Shown here: positions 1-7,823 of the stretch, piece after piece
Layout of the letters: each line of letters begins with the position of its first letter
Numbering within the stretch: position 1 is the stretch's first letter
Translations under genes and position numbers: made by a program
Notes under the pieces: generated by a model
The model's input: only the letters and a program-made list of their open reading frames with translations
The model's database searches: none
What the model was told of the DNA's origin: nothing
Source: XN24 sp047921455
GTDB taxonomy: Bacteria > Pseudomonadota > Gammaproteobacteria > Steroidobacterales > XN24
Assembly: GCA_047921455.1 (NCBI GenBank)
Contig: JBLRWC010000012.1
Span: 6,707-70,706 of the forward strand
Length of the DNA: 64,000 bases
Direction: 5' to 3'

Positions 1-1
1 G

Positions 2-103
2 CTGGGCTACTGGCGCACCGTCATGTTTTTCGTGGTATTCCTCGGCCTGCTCCTCGCGGCGCTGCAGGTTCTACCACGCTTCTTCCCCGGCATGGCGGGC
101 TAG
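2..103 (+). CDS. C-terminal fragment of a membrane protein (cut by window edge)
   Basis: The window opens inside a reading frame that ends at TAG 101-103. The visible 33 residues contain one strongly hydrophobic stretch (RTVMFFVVFLGLLLAALQVL) and end in a short polar tail, so this is the last transmembrane helix of an integral membrane protein. It stops 3 bases before the ferritin-like gene and is probably in the same operon. Too little is visible to name a family. Confidence 0.55.
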   Translation: MGYWRTVMFFVVFLGLLLAALQVLPRFFPGMAG

Positions 104-106
104 GCG

Positions 107-571
107 ATGATCGACGATGTCGCGCTGTTCCTCGCCCATGCTGTCAGGCTCGAGGCCGATGCGGCCGAGACCTACGAGCGCTTGGCGCTGCAGATGGAGG
201 AGCGGGCCAACGTCGCCGTCGCAGCGCTGTTTCGCCAATTCGCCGGCTACTGCCGCCAGCACCTCGCCGAGGCGCGGGCGCGTGCCACCAGGGAGACAGG
301 CGGGGTCCTTGAACTCTCACCGGACGAATACCGCTGGCCCGACGGGCACAGCCCCGAGAGTCCCATGCCGGGCGACATCCAGCACCTGACGGTCCAAGAC
401 GCCCTCAAGACAGCGCTCGAGACCGAGTGCAGCGCCTGTGATTTCTACTCTGCCGTTGCGGGCCAGACGCACTCGGAAGCCGTCCAGGAGCTGGCGCAAG
501 AGTTTGCGGAGGAAGAAGCTGGTCACGTGGAGGCCCTCAAGCGATGGTTGGAGCGGCTCGGGAGCCCCTGA
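107..571 (+). CDS. ferritin-like (rubrerythrin-type) diiron protein
   Basis: A 154-residue, mostly helical protein with two helical pairs typical of ferritin-like four-helix bundles. Glutamates recur along helix 1 (LEADAAETYERLALQMEE) and the C-terminal helix carries the diiron-type EExxxH spacing (FAEEEAGHVEAL). In the middle, TALETECSACDFYSAVAG supplies another acidic helix. There is no C-terminal rubredoxin domain with CxxC pairs, so it is shorter than classical rubrerythrin. The gene opens the visible operon ahead of the NnrS-like protein and the 2-oxoacid:ferredoxin oxidoreductase, which suggests a role in protecting Fe-S enzymes from oxygen or peroxide, but that role is inferred. A truncated paralogue of its N-terminal helix lies at 4758-4916. 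Confidence 0.75.
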   Translation: MIDDVALFLAHAVRLEADAAETYERLALQMEERANVAVAALFRQFAGYCRQHLAEARARATRETGGVLELSPDEYRWPDGHSPESPMPGDIQHLTVQDALKTALETECSACDFYSAVAGQTHSEAVQELAQEFAEEEAGHVEALKRWLERLGSP

Positions 572-590
572 CGGCCCGAGTTATCGCGTC

Positions 591-1760
591 TTGAATCATT
601 GCAGCGAAAGCGCGGGGGCAGGCTCGACGAGTAGGCCCATTGAGACGAATCGCGTCGTCCGGGGCACTCGCCGCCTCGCGGCCGAGCAAGTGTTCTTTCC
701 CGCGGCGGCGGCCTATGGCCTCGTCGCTGTTCCCTTGTCGGTGCATGGCATGCTCTCGGGTCATGCGCTGTTGCCGGGATTTGCCAACGTATCCGGGCAC
801 GCCCACGAACTGCTGTTCGGCTTCGCACTCGCCGTGGTTGCCGGTTTCCTGATCACCCGGATTTCGCCGGTGCGGCTGGGGGCGCTGTTCGCGCTCTGGC
901 TGGTAGCCCGCGCCAGTTTCCTCGTCTTTCCCGACAGCATCGCGGCCGTTACCGCCAATGCCATGTTTGCCTTTGTGCTCGCCGCCCTGGTCAGTCCACA
1001 GTTCCTTAAGAGCGCGAAAAAACTGCGCAACAAGGCGCTCGCTCCCCTGCTGATCGCGCTGTGCCTGGCGGCAGTCGTCTTTCAGCTTGGCGGGGCCACC
1101 GCGGGATCGGGATTGCAGTTTCTCGCGCTTCGCGAGGCAGTCTTGCTGTTCGCCCTGCTGATGCTGTTCATGGGCGGGAGGATCATTGCGCCCGCGGCGG
1201 CCGGAGCAATCCAGCGCGGCGGGGGACACCTCGAGGCCCGTGTGCAGCCGCGCATCGAGGGTGCGCTGCTGATCGTCATGACTCTGGCGATCGTCGCAAT
1301 GGCCGTGCCCGGCGGCGCCTTTTATGCCGGCGTGCTGGTGCTGGCCGCCGCACTGTTGTCACTCGTGCGCCTGGTGCGCTGGCGGCTCTGGGCGTGTCGC
1401 ACACGTCCCGACCTCTGGTGTCTCGGTATCGGCTATCTCTGGCTGGTCATCGGCCTGGCGTTGCTTGGAGCCAGCTGGTCGTTTCAGCTTCTGCCGGCGA
1501 GCACGGCCACCCACGCTGTGACGCTGGGCGCACTGGGCACGCTGACCACCACGGTTATGACGCGCGTCCGCGCGATCCGCAACAAGGCGGATCCTGCCCG
1601 GGTGCGCACGTTGCCCTGGATTACCGGCATCATCTCCCTGGCAACCCTGGCGCGGCTGTCCGGCAGCAACAGCATCACGATGCTCGGCGTTGCAGCGATG
1701 CTGTGGAGCCTGGCATTGCTCCTGCTGCTGGTGGCATTACTGCGCATCCCGTCCGGCTGA
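591..1760 (+). CDS. NnrS-like multi-pass membrane protein
   Basis: A hydrophobic protein of roughly 390 residues with about ten to twelve predicted membrane helices. The segment around residues 60-85 (GHAHELLFGFALAVVAGFL) matches the His-Glu-rich signature of the NnrS family, whose founding members are heme- and copper-containing membrane proteins linked to nitrosative stress and denitrification. The open frame extends upstream into the ferritin gene, but that part is out-of-frame coding shadow. No ATG is available before the first helix; TTG at 591 or GTG at 690 are the candidate starts and neither has a clear Shine-Dalgarno, so the N-terminus is uncertain. The Met-rich C-terminal part is intact. 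A nitrite reductase and an NnrU-like gene elsewhere in the window fit the same physiology. Confidence 0.75.
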   Translation: MNHCSESAGAGSTSRPIETNRVVRGTRRLAAEQVFFPAAAAYGLVAVPLSVHGMLSGHALLPGFANVSGHAHELLFGFALAVVAGFLITRISPVRLGALFALWLVARASFLVFPDSIAAVTANAMFAFVLAALVSPQFLKSAKKLRNKALAPLLIALCLAAVVFQLGGATAGSGLQFLALREAVLLFALLMLFMGGRIIAPAAAGAIQRGGGHLEARVQPRIEGALLIVMTLAIVAMAVPGGAFYAGVLVLAAALLSLVRLVRWRLWACRTRPDLWCLGIGYLWLVIGLALLGASWSFQLLPASTATHAVTLGALGTLTTTVMTRVRAIRNKADPARVRTLPWITGIISLATLARLSGSNSITMLGVAAMLWSLALLLLLVALLRIPSG

Positions 1761-1772
1761 AGGAGAGAGGCC

Positions 1773-1886
1773 ATGCCACGCAAGACCGGCCCACTTGTCT
1801 ACAGTTGCTCCGGGGGCTCGCGCGCCGCCCAACTCGCCAATCATGTCGCCTTGCGGCTGCATCCGGTACCAAGCCAGCGTGAGTGA
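1773..1886 (+). pseudogene. truncated N-terminus of a DGC-type putative zinc-binding protein
   Basis: A 37-codon frame with a very good ribosome binding site (AGGAGAGAGG, 1761-1770) starts MPRKTGPLVYSCSGGSRAAQ and continues LANHVALRLH. This strongly resembles the opening of DGC-domain putative zinc-binding proteins, which begin with a CSGxSxxxQLAN-like motif and continue for about 100 residues with several more cysteines. Here the frame stops after HPVPSQRE, and no continuation is found in the other two frames. It overlaps the next small gene by 8 bases (GTGAGTGA). It is either a decayed gene that survives as a translated leader for the next reading frame or a real short peptide. The family assignment rests on recall of the motif. 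Confidence 0.45.
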
Positions 1887-2172
1887 CTGGTACGTCAGCA
1901 ATCTCGGTGATGCCATGCTGGCACACGATGCGCTGGTGGATGTGCAGCGACGTTTTGACGCGGCCTGCCGCCAGAGCGAATCCACAGAGAGCATGGCCCT
2001 GTTCGTCCGGCACGTGTCGGAGGGGCGCCTGCACTGCCAGGTGCTGATCTATTTCACGCCGGCCGCATCGGCCATAGCGCAGGAGTTCGACGCCGTACCG
2101 TGCGCCCGTCCCGCGCGCACGGACCTCGACCTGCTGGCAGGCAACGCAAAGGCTTTCTCCGATGAACAGTGA
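1879..2172 (+). CDS. small protein of unknown function, coupled to the oxidoreductase genes
   Basis: A 97-residue frame beginning at GTG 1879, inside the stop region of the preceding short frame, and ending 11 bases inside the start of the oxidoreductase alpha gene. The sequence is soluble and balanced in composition (VSDWYVSNLGDAML, then FVRHVSEGRLHCQVLIYF, ending LLAGNAKAF). Codon positions and residue variety look like a real gene rather than a shadow. Overlaps at both ends indicate translational coupling to the 2-oxoacid oxidoreductase, so it may be an accessory or assembly factor. I do not recognise a named family, and the upstream in-frame extension to 1690 lies in the NnrS coding region and is rejected. 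Confidence 0.6.
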   Translation: MSDWYVSNLGDAMLAHDALVDVQRRFDAACRQSESTESMALFVRHVSEGRLHCQVLIYFTPAASAIAQEFDAVPCARPARTDLDLLAGNAKAFSDEQ

Positions 2173-3916
2173 TCCCGGGAAGAATCGTGTCGATGGCTGC
2201 ACGCTGGCCCTGATCGGCAGCGGCGGGGCTGGCGTGATGACGGCGGGACAGCTCCTGCTGGACACGGCGACAGATGCCGGATATTTCGGCTTGATGACCC
2301 GGTCCACCGGTCCGCAAATTCGTGGTGGCGAGGCGGCGGCGCTGGTGCGGCTGGGCGTGGCACCGGTTCATTGCCAGAGCGATCGCGTCGATCTGCTGAT
2401 CGCCCTTGATTGGGGCAAGGCGGAGCGCTTTGCCGACGAGATCGTGCTGGATACGGCTAGCCTGGTGATCGCCGATCCCGCGGAGGGCGAGCCGCCGGCG
2501 TGGATCCGCGATTCCGGTGCCACGCTCGTGGAGGTAAACCTGGCGCAGCTCGCCCGGCAACACCGTGGAGCGCGGGTCAATACCATTACCGTCGGCCTCG
2601 CGGCTCGCCTCCTGGGCCTCGAGCGGGAGAACGCCAAGGACACGCTGCGGCGCCTTTTCGAACGCAAGGGCAGCCGCCTGGTAGACGGTGCGCTCATGGG
2701 CCTGGAGGCGGGCATGAACGCAGCTGCCGCGCTGGATGCGCCCGGCGGGCTGGTGTCACTGGCGCCGTCGGCACCGCAACCCCGGTGGTTGCTTACCGGC
2801 AACGAAGCAGTCGGCATGGGCGCATTGCGTGGCGGCGTGCGCTTTTGTGCGGCGTATCCGATCACGCCTTCGACCGAGATCCAGGAATGGCTGGCCGCGC
2901 ACCTGCCGCAGGTCGGCGGCTGCCTGGTCCAGGCCGAGGACGAGCTGGCGTCGATCAACATGTGCATGGGCGCCTCCTTCGGCGGCGTGCCAGCCATGAC
3001 GGCCACGTCGGGGCCGGGCTTTTCGCTGATGCTCGAAACGCTGGGGCTGGCGGTGGCGACCGAGATTCCGCTGGTCGTGGTGAACGTCATGCGCGGCGGT
3101 CCGTCGACCGGCATCCCGACCAAGTCCGAGCAGGCCGACCTGGCGATTGCCGTCAACGGCACCCATGGTGACGCGCCGCATCTCGTATTGGCGCCCAACA
3201 GCATTGGCGACTGCCTGACGACGACCCAATGGGCCGTCTTTTTGGCCGAGGCGCTGCAATGCCCCGCGGTCGTGCTCAGCGACCAGCAGCTGGGCCAGGC
3301 GCGCGCCGCCATCGAGCCGCCACCGGAGCGGGACTGGCAGGTGCGGCGGCGCGTCGCGGGGGCCGGCATCATCGGTTATGAGCGCTACGCGGACACGCCG
3401 GACGGGATTTCACCCATGGCCATCCCCGGCACACCCGGCGGCGAGTACACGGCGACGGGGCTGACGCATATGGCGTCGGCACGTCCCTCGGCGATGACGT
3501 CCGACCACCGCCGCCAGCTCGACAAGCGCCGACGCAAGCTGGTGCAATTCGACTTCGGTGATGACTGGGCCGATATCGAGGGTACCGGCGAAACGGGCAT
3601 ATTGACCTGGGGCTCAAGCACCCAGGCGGCGCGCGAAGCGGCGCACCGCTTGCGAGCCGAAGGCCAGTCCGTATGCCTCATCTCACTGCGCCTGCTTTCG
3701 CCCCTTGATCCCGCCCGCCTGGCCCAGGCCTTGAGCGGGATCCAGCGCCTGCTGGTGGTCGAGCAGACGCACAGCGGCCAGTTCCTTCGCCACCTGCGCA
3801 GCCACTTCGATCTGCCCGCGCATACCCGCCATCTTGCGGAGCCGGGACCGCTGGCGCTCAAGCCGGGCCAAATTGCGGCCGCCATCCGCGTCCTGAACAA
3901 GGAACAGGCCATATGA
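2162..3916 (+). CDS. korA: 2-oxoacid:ferredoxin oxidoreductase, fused gamma-alpha subunit
   Basis: A 584-residue subunit with the gamma domain first (about residues 10-190; GSGGAGVMTAGQLLLDTA and TRSTGPQIRGGEAAALV) and the pyrimidine-binding alpha domain after it (from about residue 213; AAYPITPSTEIQEWLA, TSGPGFSLM). This gamma-alpha fusion is typical of 2-oxoglutarate- or branched-type 2-oxoacid:acceptor oxidoreductases, which decarboxylate a 2-oxoacid to the acyl-CoA and reduce ferredoxin. The beta subunit follows with a 4-base overlap. No ferredoxin-like delta subunit is present locally. Substrate cannot be fixed from sequence; the Kor-type name is by architecture. A complete aerobic pyruvate dehydrogenase also exists in the window, so this enzyme probably serves another substrate or low-oxygen conditions. 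Confidence 0.88.
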   Translation: MNSDPGKNRVDGCTLALIGSGGAGVMTAGQLLLDTATDAGYFGLMTRSTGPQIRGGEAAALVRLGVAPVHCQSDRVDLLIALDWGKAERFADEIVLDTASLVIADPAEGEPPAWIRDSGATLVEVNLAQLARQHRGARVNTITVGLAARLLGLERENAKDTLRRLFERKGSRLVDGALMGLEAGMNAAAALDAPGGLVSLAPSAPQPRWLLTGNEAVGMGALRGGVRFCAAYPITPSTEIQEWLAAHLPQVGGCLVQAEDELASINMCMGASFGGVPAMTATSGPGFSLMLETLGLAVATEIPLVVVNVMRGGPSTGIPTKSEQADLAIAVNGTHGDAPHLVLAPNSIGDCLTTTQWAVFLAEALQCPAVVLSDQQLGQARAAIEPPPERDWQVRRRVAGAGIIGYERYADTPDGISPMAIPGTPGGEYTATGLTHMASARPSAMTSDHRRQLDKRRRKLVQFDFGDDWADIEGTGETGILTWGSSTQAAREAAHRLRAEGQSVCLISLRLLSPLDPARLAQALSGIQRLLVVEQTHSGQFLRHLRSHFDLPAHTRHLAEPGPLALKPGQIAAAIRVLNKEQAI

Positions 3917-4761
3917 ACAGTGAACCTCAGCTGCCGCGGATACCAGCACTCGCGCATAAGGACTACAAGTCGGATTACAAGCCCGTGTGGTGCGCAGGGT
4001 GTGGCGATTTCGGCGTGTTGAACGCGTTGACCAAGGCGCTCGCCGCGCTGAAACTGGCACCGGAGCAGGTGGCCCTGATCGCAGGCATCGGCTGCTCATC
4101 GCGACTGCCCGCCTACACGAGCGTCTACGGCTTCCACGGCGTCCATGGTCGAGCCCTGCCGCTGGCCACCGGCCTGGCGGTCAGCCGACCCGAACTCACG
4201 GTGATCGCCACCGGCGGTGACGGCGATGGCTTTTCCATTGGCGGTAATCACTTTATCCACGCCTGCCGGCGCAATGTGAACCTGACCTACTTTGTGATGG
4301 ATAACGCCGTTTATGGCATGACCAAGGGGCAGGCTTCGCCGACCACGGCAGCGGACTGGACCGGCTCGAAGCTAGCGCCGCAGGGCACCCACCAGCAGCC
4401 ATTCCAACCGCTGGAAATGGCGCTGGCGGCCGGTGCGCCATTCATCGCCCGCGCCTTCTCGAATGCACCCAACGAACTGGCGCAGCTCCTCGCGGAGGCA
4501 ATCGAGTTTCCCGGGTTCGCCTTTATCCAGGTACTCAGCCCTTGCATCACGTTCCGGCCCGAGCAGATGGGCTGGAAAAAGCACGTGCACCGGGACTTCA
4601 CGCCGACTGCGGACCGGCGTGCGGCTTACATGGCGCTGCTGGATGACGACGGCTTCGGTACCGGCCTCCTTTATCGGGCGCCACGCCCTTGCTATAGACC
4701 CGACACCGCGCCCGCCGCGTCACTGGCTGCGATCGCCGCGTGCTTCGAGGTGGCATCGTGA
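3913..4761 (+). CDS. korB: 2-oxoacid:ferredoxin oxidoreductase, beta (TPP-binding) subunit
   Basis: A 282-residue beta subunit, close to the usual size. The thiamine-diphosphate/Mg site is visible as GGDGDGFSIGGNH followed by NLTYFVMDNAVYGMTKGQ. Cysteines that ligate the catalytic [4Fe-4S] cluster in the family are present as WCAGCGDFG, GIGCSS and a later C in SPCITFRP. It overlaps korA by ATGA (3913-3916) and its own stop overlaps a GTG start (GTGA, 4758-4761), so translation of the whole set is coupled. Together with the alpha-gamma subunit it would form the heterodimeric unit of a ferredoxin-reducing 2-oxoacid dehydrogenase in the cytoplasm. Confidence 0.9.
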   Translation: MNSEPQLPRIPALAHKDYKSDYKPVWCAGCGDFGVLNALTKALAALKLAPEQVALIAGIGCSSRLPAYTSVYGFHGVHGRALPLATGLAVSRPELTVIATGGDGDGFSIGGNHFIHACRRNVNLTYFVMDNAVYGMTKGQASPTTAADWTGSKLAPQGTHQQPFQPLEMALAAGAPFIARAFSNAPNELAQLLAEAIEFPGFAFIQVLSPCITFRPEQMGWKKHVHRDFTPTADRRAAYMALLDDDGFGTGLLYRAPRPCYRPDTAPAASLAAIAACFEVAS

Positions 4762-4916
4762 GCCCGCTCGATGATCTCGGCGTGTTTCTCGTTCACGCGG
4801 TGGTGCTGGAAGACGAGGCCGAACACGCCGCGGCACTCGAGGAATGGCTGCAGCGTTATCCCCCACCGGCGAACGCCTGGGACGAGGACCTGGATCCCCC
4901 GGCGGAGGTGGACTGA
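4758..4916 (+). pseudogene. short ferritin-like N-terminal helix fragment
   Basis: A 52-codon frame starting at GTG in a GTGA overlap with korB. Its first 30 residues (SPLDDLGVFLVHAVVLEDEA and EHAAALEEWL) align with the start of the ferritin-like protein at 107-571 (IDDVALFLAHAVRLEADAAE). After that the frame runs into a Pro-rich tail (YPPPANAWDEDLDPPAEVD) and stops, so helices 2-4 and the EExxxH site are missing. It is best explained as a truncated duplicate of the ferritin-like gene bracketing the other end of the oxidoreductase operon, or as a shortened protein retaining a single helix. The following 276 bases to 5192 hold no convincing gene. Confidence 0.5.
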
Positions 4917-5095
4917 AGACGGTCCCCGTTTATTGGGCCATGTTCTCCAGGACACTGCCCTCGCATCTGTTGAGTATCCCTGGCGACACGGGCGGATCAG
5001 CCGGCGTTGTGGCAGGTGTGCGCTGGCTGTTGCCTTGCGCGTGTCACGACGAAACGCGTCCCGGGCACCTCCAGGAGCCAGTCGTTTGCCATTTT

Positions 5096-5114
5096 CTTAA
5101 TGGTTATCAATGAT
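5096..5114. promoter_or_regulatory. possible Fur-type metalloregulator site
   Basis: In a sharply AT-rich island (about 5085-5192) ahead of the DUF2946-like and copper-receptor genes, the minus strand reads TTGATAACCATTAAG, close to the core of the Fur box (TGATAATCATTA, 11 of 12 bases). The full 19-base palindrome is only partly conserved. Location upstream of a metal receptor makes it plausible, not proven. Confidence 0.25.
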
Positions 5115-5192
5115 TTATATCGGTCCGACTCGAGTTGTTAGCGAGCCGCTTTACAACACCTCATATTTGTTGCATTTTTAATATATCTATTA

Positions 5193-5582
5193 ATGGAATC
5201 GGAGAAGTTTTTGTACCGGTCCCAGCGCCACCCGCTGCTCATGAGCGCGCTGCTTGCGGCGCTGTTCGTGCGTTCGCTGGTGCCGGACGGGTTCATGCCG
5301 GCCGAGGGTGAAATGGTCGAGCTGTGCACCCTGCACGGCCCACGCACGGTGATGACCGACCCCGCCACCGGCGAGATCCTCGAGATCGAGGACGAGCAGG
5401 CCATGCCGCCGTGCCCGTGGTGGCTCGCGCTGAGTTCGCTTGCCGCGCTGGAGCTGCCTGCGCTCCGCATTCTCTTCGCAGCCACGCTCCCGCCGCAGGC
5501 CCCGCAACTCACCCTCCCCGTCTACCGCGCCAGCCTCGCACTGCCGCCCGCCCGCGCACCCCCCGTAGTGCTATCGACCTGA
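5193..5582 (+). CDS. DUF2946-like small membrane-associated protein
   Basis: A 129-residue protein with a hydrophobic segment near the N-terminus running into SLVPDGFMPAEGEMVELC, which resembles the LRALVPAGFMPA-type opening of DUF2946 proteins. A single Cys follows (ELC) and a second in the middle (PPCPWW), then a second hydrophobic helix (WLALSSLAALELPALRILFA) and a Pro-rich tail. DUF2946 genes are often found beside copper TonB receptors, and one lies directly downstream here. A role in copper handling is inferred from that context. The start lacks a good Shine-Dalgarno; the ATG just upstream of the hydrophobic segment (MSALLAAL) is an alternative. Confidence 0.6.
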   Translation: MESEKFLYRSQRHPLLMSALLAALFVRSLVPDGFMPAEGEMVELCTLHGPRTVMTDPATGEILEIEDEQAMPPCPWWLALSSLAALELPALRILFAATLPPQAPQLTLPVYRASLALPPARAPPVVLST

Positions 5583-5689
5583 GACTCCAGTGGCCTTCCG
5601 CCCCGTGACCACCGGTCCCCGGCGGGTGGCGAGACGTCCGCGCGCGCCCACGTCGAGCGCGACCGACAGCGATACGAGGTTGATTTGTC

Positions 5690-7711
5690 ATGAGAATCCT
5701 GATCCCGGCCGGCTTTGTCGCGGCCCTACTGTGTGCGTCCGCATGGGCACAGCCCCCGGACGATGCAACCGCACTCGAACATGAACTCGAGCCGGCCGTG
5801 CACGAGCACAGCTACGACATCCTGTTCGCCCAGCTCGAGCCCGTGGTGGTCACGGCCGTCGCCATGCGTGACCCGTACACCATCGTCACTGACCCGCGCC
5901 AGCCGCGCCTTCCGCTCCCGGCGCACGACGGCGGCTCCTACCTGAAGTCCATTCCGGGCTTCTCCGTCAGCCGCAAGGGCGGCACCAGCGGCGACCCCCA
6001 GCTGCGCGGCCTCGGCGGCTCGCGGCTCAACATTCTGCTCGACGACGCCCATATCCTCGGCGGATGCGGTGGCCGCATGGACCCGCCCACCGCCTACGTC
6101 TACCCCGAGGCCTACGACCGTATAGAGGTCATCAAGGGCCCGCAGTCGGTGCGCTACGGTCCCACCGTCGCTGGGGTGGTGCTGTTCGATCGCGATCCCA
6201 TGCGCTTCACCGAGCAGACCCTGGCCGGCTACGGCAGCGCCACCGCCGGCAGCTTCGACCGGCGCGACTTCGTCGGCGACATCACTGCCGGCGACCGGCT
6301 CGGCTACGTCCGTCTCATCGGCACCCTGTCCAACCAGGACGACTACAAGGACGGCGCGGACCGGCGCGTGCATTCCCAGTACGATCGCTGGAGCACCACC
6401 GTCATCCTCGGCTGGACGCCCGACGAGCGCACCACCGTCGAGTTCACAACCGAGCGCAGCGATGCCCGGGCGGCCTACGACGACCGTGGCATGGACGGCG
6501 TCACCTTCGACCGTACCGGCTACACCCTCAGCGTGGCCCGTACTGACGTGGCGCCCTGGCTCACCCAGCTCGAGGCGGTCGCCTTCTACAACTACATCGA
6601 CCACGTGATGGACAACTACACGCTTCGCGCACCCCCGATGATGCCGATGGTCAACTACCCGGACCGCCGCACCGTCGGTGCCCGCGTCGCCGCCGACATC
6701 AACCTCGGCGAACTCACCACGCTGTCCACCGGTGCCGACTGGTCGGAGAACCTGCACGCCTCAAACCGGATTGGCGGCACGGCCGCGTTCGGTTACCGCG
6801 AGGTCCCGCGCGAGGACAATGCCGAGTTCACCGACAGCGGCGTGTTTGTCGAACTGGAACGCCTGCTCGGCGAGCGGTCCCGGCTGAACGCCGGGCTGCG
6901 CGCTGATCACCGTCGCTCCAGGGTGCTGGATGGCATCTCCTTTGGCGGGGCCGAGCCCGGAACGCGCGACAGCAGCAACCAGCAGAGCGGCTTCGTGCGC
7001 TTCAGCCACGACCTGCCCAATCAGCCCGTGACCCTGCACGTGGGCCTCGGTCGCGCCGAGCGCGCGCCGGACTTCTGGGAGTTGCAACGCGTGTTCGAGC
7101 TGGCTACCGAGAAGCTCACCCAGCTCGACGTGGGCGCCGGGCTACGCAAAGGGGACGTGAGCGCCAACCTCGCGCTGTTCTACGGCAAGCTGGACGATTA
7201 CATCCTGATCGCCAGCCCTGCCCCCGACGCCGTCGAGGCACGCAACATCGACGCCACGACCCGCGGCCTCGAGGCCGACCTCAGCTACCGCGTCAACGAG
7301 CGGCTCAGCACCACGGTCACCGCCGCCTGGGTACGCAGCAACAATGACACCGACAACGTGCCGCTGGCGCAGACGCCGCCGCTCGAGGGCACGCTGAGCG
7401 TCGACTACGATGCCGGGCGGTGGTTCGGCGGTTTGCTCCTGCGCGGAGTCGCACGGCAGGATCGCATCCATCCCGGCTTCGGCACCATCTACAGCCTCGA
7501 CTCAGACGAGACCCCGGGCTTCGGCGTGATTTCCGCCTATGGCGGCTGGCGCATCAACTCCCAGCTCACCGCCACCGCGGGCATCGACAACCTCGCGGAC
7601 AAGGCTTACAGCGAGCACATCCAGCGCGGCAGTGCCGACCTCGGGGCCAGCGAGCGGCGGATATTCGAGCCGGGCCGCACACTGTGGTTACGGCTGGCGA
7701 CGGCGTTCTGA
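5690..7711 (+). CDS. oprC: TonB-dependent copper receptor (OprC/NosA type)
   Basis: A 673-residue outer-membrane receptor with a signal peptide (ending AWAQPP), a plug domain at about residues 50-170 and a 22-strand barrel ending in a C-terminal phenylalanine (LWLRLATAF). The plug contains the copper-receptor hallmark GGCGGRMDPPTAYVYPEA and the general TonB signature YDRIEVIKGPQSVRYG. NosA of denitrifying pseudomonads, in this family, imports copper for nitrous oxide reductase. A GAGG ribosome site precedes the ATG. The gene is convergent with a cd1 nitrite reductase, which does not need copper, so the receptor more likely serves downstream denitrification or terminal oxidases. A DUF2946-like gene lies upstream. 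Confidence 0.88.
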   Translation: MRILIPAGFVAALLCASAWAQPPDDATALEHELEPAVHEHSYDILFAQLEPVVVTAVAMRDPYTIVTDPRQPRLPLPAHDGGSYLKSIPGFSVSRKGGTSGDPQLRGLGGSRLNILLDDAHILGGCGGRMDPPTAYVYPEAYDRIEVIKGPQSVRYGPTVAGVVLFDRDPMRFTEQTLAGYGSATAGSFDRRDFVGDITAGDRLGYVRLIGTLSNQDDYKDGADRRVHSQYDRWSTTVILGWTPDERTTVEFTTERSDARAAYDDRGMDGVTFDRTGYTLSVARTDVAPWLTQLEAVAFYNYIDHVMDNYTLRAPPMMPMVNYPDRRTVGARVAADINLGELTTLSTGADWSENLHASNRIGGTAAFGYREVPREDNAEFTDSGVFVELERLLGERSRLNAGLRADHRRSRVLDGISFGGAEPGTRDSSNQQSGFVRFSHDLPNQPVTLHVGLGRAERAPDFWELQRVFELATEKLTQLDVGAGLRKGDVSANLALFYGKLDDYILIASPAPDAVEARNIDATTRGLEADLSYRVNERLSTTVTAAWVRSNNDTDNVPLAQTPPLEGTLSVDYDAGRWFGGLLLRGVARQDRIHPGFGTIYSLDSDETPGFGVISAYGGWRINSQLTATAGIDNLADKAYSEHIQRGSADLGASERRIFEPGRTLWLRLATAF

Positions 7712-7782
7712 TGCGGCCATCCGCAACCGTAAACCGTAAATCGTATGACGGTGCGGTTTACGCGCGCCCGGCAGTCGACCGC

Positions 7783-7810
7783 GGCCCTGGCTGCTCGTGC
7801 AGCCAGGGCC
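7783..7810. terminator. perfect 12-bp hairpin between convergent genes
   Basis: GGCCCTGGCTGC, loop TCGT, then GCAGCCAGGGCC form a perfect 12-bp stem between the convergent oprC and nirS genes. There is no T-run on either side, so it may act as a bidirectional transcript-end stabiliser rather than a classic intrinsic terminator. Confidence 0.5.
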
Positions 7811-7823
7811 CGCGCACTCCAGC

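Noticed and set aside
4844..5113. Possible 89-residue gene in the gap after the ferritin fragment
   Set aside because: Gly/Pro-rich, no ribosome site, overlaps the truncated frame and the AT-rich regulatory island.
7728..7762. Short repeats of CGTAAACC and its complement near the oprC stop
   Set aside because: Only eight-base units with a variable gap; not an array and too short to call a repeat element.
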